DNA from: Schlegelella_A sp963778525
Lineage (GTDB): Bacteria; Pseudomonadota; Gammaproteobacteria; Burkholderiales; Burkholderiaceae_C
Assembly: GCA_963778525.1 (NCBI GenBank)
Contig: CAVZUJ010000009.1
Span: 620,001 to 684,000, forward strand
Direction: 5' to 3'
DNA: 64,000 nt
Positions 57,319 through 64,000 of the stretch are shown here, in pieces. Every line of letters starts with the position of its first letter. The first letter of the stretch is position 1. The notes beneath the pieces were generated by a model that saw only the letters and a program-made list of their open reading frames with translations, did not search any database and was not told where the DNA came from. The position numbers and the translations under genes were made by a program.

Positions 57319-59031
57319 ATGACGACGACTCCCGCCTCGCCCCTGCCCCGCTTCGATACCTTCTACAACCACGACGAGCTGACCCGCCTGCTCTTTACCT
57401 ATGCGCAGGCGCATCCGACCTTGATGGTCGTGCAGTCGATCGGCAAGAGCTATGAAGGGCGCGACATCTGGGTCGCGACGCTCACCAACATCGCCACCGG
57501 CGCGGCCGAGGACAAGCCGGCCTTCTGGGCCGACGGCAACATCCACGCCGCCGAGCTGCTGGCCTCGACGGCGGTGCTCTATTTCCTGAACGAGCTGCTC
57601 ACGAAATACGGCAGCGATCCCGAAATCACCGAGCTGCTCGATACGCGCGTCGTCTACCTCTGCCCGCGCCTGAATCCGGACGGCGCCGAGCTCGCGCTCG
57701 CGGCCCGGCCGCGCCACATCCGCTCCTCGACGCGGCGCTATCCGTTCGACGAGGAACCGGTCGACGGCCTGACCGCAGAAGACATCGACGGCGATGGCCG
57801 CATCCTCTTCATGCGCGTTCCCGACCCGCACGGACCCTACAAGAAATGCGAGGCCGACCCGCGCCTGATGGTGGCGCGCGAACCGGGCGATTTCGGGGGT
57901 GAATATTTCCGCCTGATGCCCGAGGGCTTCATCCGCAACTACGACGGGCTGCGCGTCAAGTTGAACCCCGACGTCGAAGGGCTCGACCTGAACCGCAACT
58001 TTCCGTCGTCGTGGCGGCAGGAATACGAACAGGTGGGCGCAGGCGAATACCCGACGAGCGAGCCCGAGGTCAAGGCGATGGTCGACTTCATCGTCAAGCA
58101 CCGCAACATCGGCGCCGCCATCAGCTACCACACGCACAGCGGCGTGATCCTGCGGCCGATGGGCACCGAGAGCGACGACGACATGATCCCGGAGGACCTG
58201 TGGTCGATCAAGCGCTTCAGCGAAATGGGCAGCAGGCTCAGCGGCTATCCCGCGATCAGCATCTGGCACGACTTCAAGTACCACCCGAAGGAAGTCATCA
58301 GCGGCACGCAAGACTGGATCTACGAGCATCTCGGGGCGCTCTTCTGGGTGGTCGAGATGTGGGCTCCGAACAAGGAAGCCGGCATCACCGACTACAAGTG
58401 GATCGACTGGTATCGCGAGCATCCGGTCGAAGACGACCTGAAGCTCATCAAGTGGAGCGACGAGAAGTGCGGCGGCAAGGCGCACGTCGAGTGGAAGGCG
58501 TTCATGCATCCGCAGCTCGGGGCGATCGAGATCGGCGGCTGGGACAAGATGAACTACTGGCGCAATCCGCCGCCCGAGCTGCGCGAACGGGAAGCTGCGC
58601 GCTTCCCGAAGTGGATGACGAAGATCGCGCTCTCGCTGCCCAGGCTGGAGTTGCTGCGTACCGAGGTGCGTGCGCTCGGCCCCGACACCTGGCGGGTCAA
58701 GCTGGCGGTCGCCAACAGCGGCTGGCTGCCGGCCTACGTGACGAAGAAGGCACTGCAGCGCAAAACCGTGCGCGGCGTCATCTTCGAGCTCCACCTGCCC
58801 GAAGGCGATCCGTCGGTGTCGCTCGTCAGCGGCAAGGCGCGCATCGAGGGGCCGCAGCTCGAAGGCCATGCGCCGAAGGCCTCGCTCAATGCCTTCCTGC
58901 CGAATCGCGACGTGACCGCCGATCGCGCCGTTGGTGAATGGGTGGTGCGGGCACCGGCCGGCACGCGCCTGGCGCTGAGCGCCCGTGCCGACCGGGCCGG
59001 CGCGGTCCGCGCCGAGGTCATCCTCGACTAG
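57319..59031 (+). CDS. M14-family zinc carboxypeptidase
   Basis: A 570-residue metallopeptidase. Zinc ligands lie in ADGNIHAAEL (H76 and E79) and YHTHSG. DLNRNFPSSW, with the substrate-binding Arg/Asn, follows the HxxE motif at the expected distance, and the acidic catalytic segment appears in WVVEMW. The C-terminal part (about 430-570) is a beta-rich extension (TWRVKLAVANSGWLPAY). There is no signal peptide, so it acts in the cytoplasm unless exported otherwise. It lies 3 bases after the amidotransferase gene. Confidence 0.88.
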   Translation: MTTTPASPLPRFDTFYNHDELTRLLFTYAQAHPTLMVVQSIGKSYEGRDIWVATLTNIATGAAEDKPAFWADGNIHAAELLASTAVLYFLNELLTKYGSDPEITELLDTRVVYLCPRLNPDGAELALAARPRHIRSSTRRYPFDEEPVDGLTAEDIDGDGRILFMRVPDPHGPYKKCEADPRLMVAREPGDFGGEYFRLMPEGFIRNYDGLRVKLNPDVEGLDLNRNFPSSWRQEYEQVGAGEYPTSEPEVKAMVDFIVKHRNIGAAISYHTHSGVILRPMGTESDDDMIPEDLWSIKRFSEMGSRLSGYPAISIWHDFKYHPKEVISGTQDWIYEHLGALFWVVEMWAPNKEAGITDYKWIDWYREHPVEDDLKLIKWSDEKCGGKAHVEWKAFMHPQLGAIEIGGWDKMNYWRNPPPELREREAARFPKWMTKIALSLPRLELLRTEVRALGPDTWRVKLAVANSGWLPAYVTKKALQRKTVRGVIFELHLPEGDPSVSLVSGKARIEGPQLEGHAPKASLNAFLPNRDVTADRAVGEWVVRAPAGTRLALSARADRAGAVRAEVILD

Positions 59032-59043
59032 GCCTCACAGGCG

Positions 59044-60054
59044 CTAGAAGCGCAGCCGGATGCCGCCGGCAACACTGTTGCCGGCCGAGAGCATGGAGGT
59101 CGTTTCGTGCATCGCCGCGAGGTAGAGATCGGTGCGGCGCGAAAGGAAGTAGTCGTAGGCGATCGACGCGATTCGATCGGTGGTCGTCGAGTCGGGCATG
59201 TCCGCCTGCGAGCTGCCGTACGAGACGAGGAGCAGGGCCTGGCCGATCGGCACGGCGCTGCCGATCTGGTAGATGGTCGTTCGCGTGTTGCTTGTCGCTT
59301 CCGTCTTCACCCGCCCGAGCTGGCCATAGACGCGCATGAACTTGAAGTCGTAGCTGGCCCCGCCCTGGATCGCCAGCTGGCGATGGAAGTCGGCCGGCAC
59401 CGCAAAGGGCGTGTTCTTCACGCGCTCGAGGGCCAGCGTCATCGCGAACGGGCCGCTGATGTAGGCCACGCTGCCGCCGTAGTTGTGGTTGGCGTTGTTC
59501 GGGTCGTTCGGATCCTGGTCGACGTTGGCGGCGACATTGACGCGCAACGGCGAGCCCGGATTGTTGATGTAGGAGATCGAGTTGTTCCAGCTTCGATCGC
59601 CGACGAGCGCGCCGGCGTAGTAGTGGCGCACGCTCGGCGAGAAGGCGAACGAATCGCCGAACGGATTGAAGTTGACCGTCGCGAGGTAGAACGGCGTGAC
59701 GCTGCGGCCGAGCACGGTGGTGCCGAACGCCCCTGAAAGACCGACGTTCGAGTCGCGGCTCCAGAACGTGCCGGGGGCGGAATAGCTGCCGGCCTCGCCG
59801 TTGCTCAGACGCAGGTAGGACTCGAGCTTGAAGACGGCGCGCAGGCCGCCGCCCAGATCCTCGCTGCCGCGAAAGCCGATGAAGCTGCGCGACATGTCGC
59901 CGTCGTCGAGCTGATAGCGGTAGCTGCCGCCCGGCGGCCGGCTGTAGCTGCCGGCGACGTCGACGAGGCCGTACAGCACGTGCTGCGCCTGAGCGGGCGC
60001 ATTGCAGAGCACTGCGGCGGCAGCCAGGGCAGCCGCGATAGACGATCGGGACAT
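59044..60054 (-). CDS. General porin (Burkholderiales OmpC-like)
   Basis: A 336-residue 16-stranded outer-membrane porin with a signal peptide (cleavage AQA/QHV), the start VLYGLVDVAGSYS, a FIGFRGSEDLGGGLRAVFKLES segment, and the C-terminal Phe (GGIRLRF) required for barrel insertion. The loop 3 region includes SRDSNVGLSGAFGTTVLGRS. It permits passive diffusion of small hydrophilic solutes. It is a single gene; the iorA-like gene diverges across 123 bases. Confidence 0.93.
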   Translation of the reverse strand: MSRSSIAAALAAAAVLCNAPAQAQHVLYGLVDVAGSYSRPPGGSYRYQLDDGDMSRSFIGFRGSEDLGGGLRAVFKLESYLRLSNGEAGSYSAPGTFWSRDSNVGLSGAFGTTVLGRSVTPFYLATVNFNPFGDSFAFSPSVRHYYAGALVGDRSWNNSISYINNPGSPLRVNVAANVDQDPNDPNNANHNYGGSVAYISGPFAMTLALERVKNTPFAVPADFHRQLAIQGGASYDFKFMRVYGQLGRVKTEATSNTRTTIYQIGSAVPIGQALLLVSYGSSQADMPDSTTTDRIASIAYDYFLSRRTDLYLAAMHETTSMLSAGNSVAGGIRLRF

Positions 60055-60167
60055 GCGTGGGACCTCGGCGAAAGCCGGACGAAAAAGTGGCGGCGGGCGA
60101 AAGCGCCGAGAAGGGCCGGGCTATTCTGGCGCACCGGCACAATCGACGCCTTCTGCGGTGAGGGCAA

Positions 60168-60173
60168 AAGGAG
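60168..60173 (+). promoter_or_regulatory. Ribosome-binding site setting the GTG start of the 2Fe-2S subunit gene
   Basis: AAGGAG lies 4 bases before GTG 60178. It marks this start over any longer reading that would run into the divergent porin promoter. Confidence 0.6.
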
Positions 60174-60177
60174 ACAG

Positions 60178-60657
60178 GTGGAGATTGTTGTCAACGGCGC
60201 TGCGCGCACTTTGCCGGACGATCTGGCTGCGCCGCAGATGCCGCTCCTCTGGGCCCTGCGCGAAGTGCTCGGCCTGACCGGAACGAAGTTCGGGTGCGGC
60301 GTGTCGGCCTGCGGGGCCTGCACGGTGCACGTCGATGGCAAGGCGACCCGCTCCTGCATGTTGCCGATCGAGGCGGTGCGCGGCAAGCGAGTCACCACGA
60401 TCGAAGCCTTGGGCACGGCGGCCGCGCCGCACCCTTTGCAAAGCGCCTGGGTGGCGCACCAGGTGCCGCAATGCGGCTATTGCCAGAGCGGCATGCTGAT
60501 GGCCGCCGCCGCCTTGCTGGCCGTCAACAAGACGCCCAGCGATGCCGACATCGACGCCGCGATCACCAACATCTGCCGCTGCGGCACCTACCCCCGCATC
60601 CGCGCCGCGATCCATACCGCCGCGGCCGAGTTGCGGCGCGGCGCCGCCGCGACATGA
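60178..60657 (+). CDS. 2Fe-2S subunit of an Ior-type molybdenum oxidoreductase
   Basis: A 159-residue electron-transfer subunit like isoquinoline 1-oxidoreductase alpha (IorA). The plant-type cluster uses C40, C45, C48 and C60 (GCGVSACGACTV...C). The second, helical cluster uses C99, C102, C133 and C135 (QCGYCQSGML, ICRCGTYPR). It passes electrons from the molybdopterin subunit encoded 10 bases downstream. The start is GTG 60178. Confidence 0.92.
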   Translation: MEIVVNGAARTLPDDLAAPQMPLLWALREVLGLTGTKFGCGVSACGACTVHVDGKATRSCMLPIEAVRGKRVTTIEALGTAAAPHPLQSAWVAHQVPQCGYCQSGMLMAAAALLAVNKTPSDADIDAAITNICRCGTYPRIRAAIHTAAAELRRGAAAT

Positions 60658-60667
60658 GCCCGCGCCG

Positions 60668-62965
60668 ATGAAACGCCGCGCGCTGCTGCTCAGCGGACTC
60701 GGTGCCGCCGGTGCGCTCGTCGTCGGCTGGGGCGTCCTGCCGCCGCGCAGCCGGCTCGGCGGCGTCGACAGCCTGCCGCTGAAGGAAGGCGAGGTCGACC
60801 TCAACGGCTGGATCAAGATCGCTGCCGACGGCAGCGTCCTGCTGGCCATGAACCGCAGCGAGATGGGCCAGGGCACGCACACCGCGCTGGCCATGCTGGT
60901 CGCCGAGGAGCTCGACGTGCCGCTGACCCGCGTGCGTCTCTTCACCGCGCCGAACGAGAGCCTGTACGGCAACGTGGCCGTCCTCGTCGCAAGCGTGCCG
61001 TGGTTCCATCCGCGCGACACCGAGCCGGGCCGCGAAACGGCGGCGGCCCGGGCCGTGCAGTGGACCGTCGCCAAGGTGGCGCGCGAGCTCGGCGTCAACA
61101 TGACGGGCGGCTCGTCGAGCGTTGCCGATGCCTGGGAGGTGCTGCGTCTGGCCGCAGCCACGGCCCGGGCCCAGCTGCTCGGTGCGGCCTCGCTCACATG
61201 GAAGCAGCCGGCGAGCGAGCTGACGGTCAAGGACGGCGTCGTCAGCCACCCCTCGGGCATGTCGGCGCACTATGGCGAGCTTGCCAGGATCGCCGCTGCC
61301 ACGCCGAGCGGCACCGTCCGCTTGAAGAGCCGGGCGGAGTGGAAGCTGATCGGCACGCCTGCGCCGCGCGTCGACGTCGTGGCGAAGACCGACGGCTCGG
61401 CCGTCTTCGGCATCGACGTGCGGCCGGAGGGACTTCTCTACGCTGCGATCCGGCATTGCCCGATGATCGGCGGCAGCCCGGGCGCCATCGATGTCACGGC
61501 GACCATGAAGATGCCCGGCGTCGAACGCGTCGTCCGTCTCGGCCCGTACGCTGGCTCGACCGAGGCCCTGGCCGTCGTCGGCCGCACCTGGTGGCACGCG
61601 CGACAGGGTGCGGCGGCGCTCGTCGTCGACTGGCAGCAGCGGCCGATCGGCGGGCTGGAGAGCGAGGCCATCGTCGCCGGCCTCGAGCGCACCGCGATCG
61701 AAGCGGCTCGCAGCGGCGGCGGCTTTGCCTTTCACGCGCGCGGTGATGTCGGTGCGGCCGAAGCGAAGGCCGCCTCGCACGTCGAGCGGACCTACCGCGC
61801 CCCGTATCTCGCGCATGCGACGATGGAGCCGATCAACTGCACCGCGAAGGTGGCCGGTGGCAAGGTCGAAGTCTGGGCGCCAACACAGGTGCCGGGACTG
61901 GCCCGCGCCATCGCCGCCGAGGTCGCCGGTGTCGGTGTCGAGGATGTCACGGTGCACGTCACCTATCTCGGCGGCGGCTTCGGCCGGCGCCTGGAAGTCG
62001 ATTCGGTCGGCCAGGCCGTGCGCATCGCCATCGAGTGCGGCGGCCGGCCGGTTCAGCTCGTCTGGTCGCGCGAGGAAGACCTCGGCCACGACTTCTATCG
62101 CCCCGCCGGTGTCGCCGTGCTGAGGGCCAGCCTCGGCGCCGATGGCCGGCCGACCGCGCTGCGCGTGACCAGCGCCGGCGATGCCGTGACGCCGCGCTGG
62201 ATGGAGCGCGACCTGCCGGCGCTCGCCGGTCCGCTCGACACGCCCGACAAGACGACCAGCGAAGGTCTGTTCGACCAACCCTATGGCATCGCCAACCAGC
62301 GCATCGCCGGTGTTGCCACGAGAAGCGGCGTGCCGGTCGGCTACTGGCGCTCGGTCGGCCATTCGCATCACGCCTTCTTCTACGAGTCCTTCGTCGATGA
62401 GCTGGCGCACGAAGCCGGGCAGGACCCGCTCGCCTTTCGCCTGGCCCTGCTCGACGACGCTCCGCGCCATCGGGCCGTCCTGCAGCTCGCGGCACAACAT
62501 GCCGGCTGGCCCGGCCACGGCACAGCCACCGCGCTGGCGCCGGGGCGAGCCCGTGGCGTCGCGCTGCACGAGAGCTTCGGCAGCATCGTCGCGCAGATCG
62601 TCGAAGTCTCGATCGAGGGCGGCCAGCCGCGCGTGCATCGCGTCATCTGCGCCGCCGACGTCGGCACCGTCGTCAACCCCGGCATCGTCGCGCAGCAGAT
62701 GGAAAGCGGGATCATCTTCGGGCTCGGGGCGGCGCTTTTCAGCCGCATCGACATCAGGCAGGGCGTCGTCCAGCAGACGAACTTTCCGAGCTATCGCGTC
62801 GTGCAGATGGCGCAGTCGCCGGTGATCGAGACCTATCTCGTCGACAGCACCCGGGCGCCCGGCGGCGTCGGCGAGGTCGGCACGCCGCCGCTGGCACCGG
62901 CCCTGGCCAACGCCCTGTTCGCCCTGACCGGAAAGCGCCTGCGCGATCTGCCGCTCGTGCTGTGA
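60668..62965 (+). CDS. Molybdopterin-binding subunit of an Ior-type oxidoreductase
   Basis: A 765-residue xanthine dehydrogenase-family subunit like IorB. The N-terminus is KRRALLLSGLGAAGALVVGWGV, a twin-arginine signal or anchor, so the enzyme probably works in the periplasm. Molybdopterin-contact segments are NRSEMGQGTHTALAMLVAEEL, YLGGGFGRRLEVD and GVGEVGTPPLAPALANALF, the last with the catalytic Glu. Together with the 2Fe-2S subunit it hydroxylates an N-heterocycle or aldehyde. No cytochrome or XdhC-like insertion factor is next to it. Confidence 0.92.
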   Translation: MKRRALLLSGLGAAGALVVGWGVLPPRSRLGGVDSLPLKEGEVDLNGWIKIAADGSVLLAMNRSEMGQGTHTALAMLVAEELDVPLTRVRLFTAPNESLYGNVAVLVASVPWFHPRDTEPGRETAAARAVQWTVAKVARELGVNMTGGSSSVADAWEVLRLAAATARAQLLGAASLTWKQPASELTVKDGVVSHPSGMSAHYGELARIAAATPSGTVRLKSRAEWKLIGTPAPRVDVVAKTDGSAVFGIDVRPEGLLYAAIRHCPMIGGSPGAIDVTATMKMPGVERVVRLGPYAGSTEALAVVGRTWWHARQGAAALVVDWQQRPIGGLESEAIVAGLERTAIEAARSGGGFAFHARGDVGAAEAKAASHVERTYRAPYLAHATMEPINCTAKVAGGKVEVWAPTQVPGLARAIAAEVAGVGVEDVTVHVTYLGGGFGRRLEVDSVGQAVRIAIECGGRPVQLVWSREEDLGHDFYRPAGVAVLRASLGADGRPTALRVTSAGDAVTPRWMERDLPALAGPLDTPDKTTSEGLFDQPYGIANQRIAGVATRSGVPVGYWRSVGHSHHAFFYESFVDELAHEAGQDPLAFRLALLDDAPRHRAVLQLAAQHAGWPGHGTATALAPGRARGVALHESFGSIVAQIVEVSIEGGQPRVHRVICAADVGTVVNPGIVAQQMESGIIFGLGAALFSRIDIRQGVVQQTNFPSYRVVQMAQSPVIETYLVDSTRAPGGVGEVGTPPLAPALANALFALTGKRLRDLPLVL

Positions 62966-62978
62966 GGCCCGCGCCCGG

Positions 62979-63000
62979 CGAGCGCGATCATGCGCGCTCG
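62979..63000. terminator. Hairpin between convergent genes, possible bidirectional terminator
   Basis: CGAGCGCG (62979-62986) and CGCGCTCG (62993-63000) form a perfect 8-bp stem with the 6-base loop ATCATG, located between and overlapping the 3' ends of the oxidoreductase and histidine kinase genes. It lacks T-runs, but placement between convergent stops supports a role in ending both transcripts. Confidence 0.45.
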
Positions 63001-64000
63001 TCGCCGTGCGCCGAGTCGACCGCTTCCCTGCGGACGTGACGGGCCAGGGTCCGGCGCAGTTTGGGCGCGTCGATCGGCTTGGTGAGGAAGTCGTTCATGC
63101 CCGCGGCCAGGGCCAGGTCGCGCTCTGAGACGAGCGCGGCGGCGGTCAAGGCGATGATCGGCAGCGTCTCGGCATCCCAGGTCTTGCGCAGCTCGACGGT
63201 CGCCTCGTGGCCGCTCATCAACGGCATCTGCACGTCCATGAGCACGAGGTCGAAGGGCTTGGCGCGGGCCGCGGCCTCGTGCACCGCTGCGATTGCGCTG
63301 CGACCGTCGCGCGCTTCGCTCACCTCGACGCCCCATTGCGCCAGCGTGGCGGCGGCGATCATCATGTTGACGGGGTTGTCCTCGACGAGCAGGACGCGGG
63401 CATCCTTCAGCCGGGCCGCGTCGCCGCTGTCGTTCGACAGCAGCTCGCCCTGCAGCATCGCCGGTGCCAGCGGCAGATCGGCCCAGAACGTGCTGCCCTC
63501 GCCGAACCGGCTTTCGACACCCACCTGACCGCCCATGAGCTCAGCCAGCTGCCGACAGATCGACAAGCCCAGGCCGGTGCCGCCGAAGCGCCGCGTCGTC
63601 GAGGCGTCGCCCTGCGAGAACGGCTGAAACAGCAGGCGCAACAGGTCGGGCTCGATGCCGACGCCGCGATCGATCACGGCCAGCCTGATGTGGCCGGCCT
63701 CGCCTGCCGTCGCTTCGATGCGGATGCTGCCGTCGGCAGTGAACTTGATGGCGTTCGCGATGAAGTTTCCGACGATCTGGCGAAGGCGGATCGGATCGCC
63801 CATGACGACGGTGGCGAGCCCGGGGTCGAGGGCCAGATCGAGGCTCAGCCCCTTGGCCTCGGCCGAAGGGCGATACGAGGCCTGTACCGCAGCCAGCAGG
63901 GCAGGCAGGTCGAACGCGCTCAGCTCGATCGTGAACTTGCCGGCCTCGATCTTCGAGAAGTCGAGGATGTCGGAAAGAATCCCTTCGAGGCCTTGCGCGC
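62988..64000 (-). CDS. Hybrid sensor histidine kinase/response regulator (partial, C-terminal part)
   Basis: It runs off the right edge. The visible part begins in the dimerisation helix (EGILSDILDFSKIEAGKF, just after the phospho-His) and continues through the ATPase domain, with N-box RLRQIVGNFIANAIKFT, G1 DRGVGI and G2 GGTGLGLSI. It ends in a fused receiver domain with acidic residues after strand 1 (LLVEDN), phospho-acceptor Asp in LVLMDVQMP, and Lys in LTKPI. The N-terminal sensor is not in the window, so the signal is unknown. No separate output regulator follows. Confidence 0.92.
   Translation of the reverse strand, partial: AQGLEGILSDILDFSKIEAGKFTIELSAFDLPALLAAVQASYRPSAEAKGLSLDLALDPGLATVVMGDPIRLRQIVGNFIANAIKFTADGSIRIEATAGEAGHIRLAVIDRGVGIEPDLLRLLFQPFSQGDASTTRRFGGTGLGLSICRQLAELMGGQVGVESRFGEGSTFWADLPLAPAMLQGELLSNDSGDAARLKDARVLLVEDNPVNMMIAAATLAQWGVEVSEARDGRSAIAAVHEAAARAKPFDLVLMDVQMPLMSGHEATVELRKTWDAETLPIIALTAAALVSERDLALAAGMNDFLTKPIDAPKLRRTLARHVRREAVDSAHGDERA

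Overview
The window is high-GC, gene-dense DNA from a betaproteobacterium, most likely of the order Burkholderiales. The evidence is a Bug-type (TctC) solute receptor, a Burkholderia-type general porin, an lptA-lptB-rpoN block, an argS-SPOR-dsbA block with a probably Tat-exported DsbA, an MdtABC plus NodT-type outer-membrane factor operon, and an FadD-type acyl-CoA ligase. I saw no rRNA, tRNA, CRISPR array, prophage, insertion sequence or integrase, so this reads as ordinary chromosome. Genes are tightly packed and many neighbours overlap by 4 bases (ATGA, GTGA or TTGA).

Layout. 0-14.4 kb: a flotillin-like SPFH protein, a DUF3943 outer-membrane protein divergent from an FGGY sugar kinase, an SDR-fold protein lacking its catalytic residues, a zinc-uptake cluster (znuB, znuA, an outer-membrane barrel, a DUF2946 protein; no znuC), a secreted COG4315 protein followed by an ECF sigma/anti-sigma pair, an MDR oxidoreductase and a metallo-beta-lactamase-fold hydrolase. 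14.4-21.5 kb: a Bug receptor / amidohydrolase / 3-hydroxyisobutyrate-dehydrogenase-like operon, an alpha/beta hydrolase, a small zinc ribbon, a glycosyltransferase and a nucleoside deaminase. 21.5-27.8 kb: a five-gene minus-strand operon (SDR, fumarylacetoacetase-fold hydrolase, FUSC transporter, UxaA-type sugar-acid dehydratase, MBL lipoprotein) that looks like sugar-acid catabolism. 28-37.4 kb: a complete tripartite efflux operon. 37.5-43 kb: fadD, an unknown protein, rsmE, an MFS transporter and an RlmL-like rRNA methyltransferase. 43-49.3 kb: rpoN, lptB, lptA, dsbA, a SPOR protein and argS. 49.4-64 kb: a Ser/Thr kinase with a cyclic-nucleotide-binding-like domain, a PsiF protein, a HAD hydrolase coupled to malate synthase, an MFS/FAD-reductase pair, a class II amidotransferase, an M14 carboxypeptidase, a porin, an Ior-type molybdenum oxidoreductase, and the C-terminal part of a hybrid histidine kinase that runs off the end.

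One property of the record matters to any reader. At least 19 single-base reading-frame breaks fall inside 12 otherwise well-conserved genes, including argS and rpoN. About 16 are one-base insertions and 3 are one-base deletions, mostly in G/C runs. Removing them restores full-length proteins of normal size, so I treat them as sequence or assembly errors and give the full spans as single genes.

I did not find a convincing, wholly new multi-gene system. The items most worth a second look are the SPFH protein with three copies of an entry module, the SDR that has lost its whole catalytic tetrad, the kinase/cNMP-domain fusion, the zinc cluster without its ATPase, and the sugar-acid operon carrying an FUSC pump.
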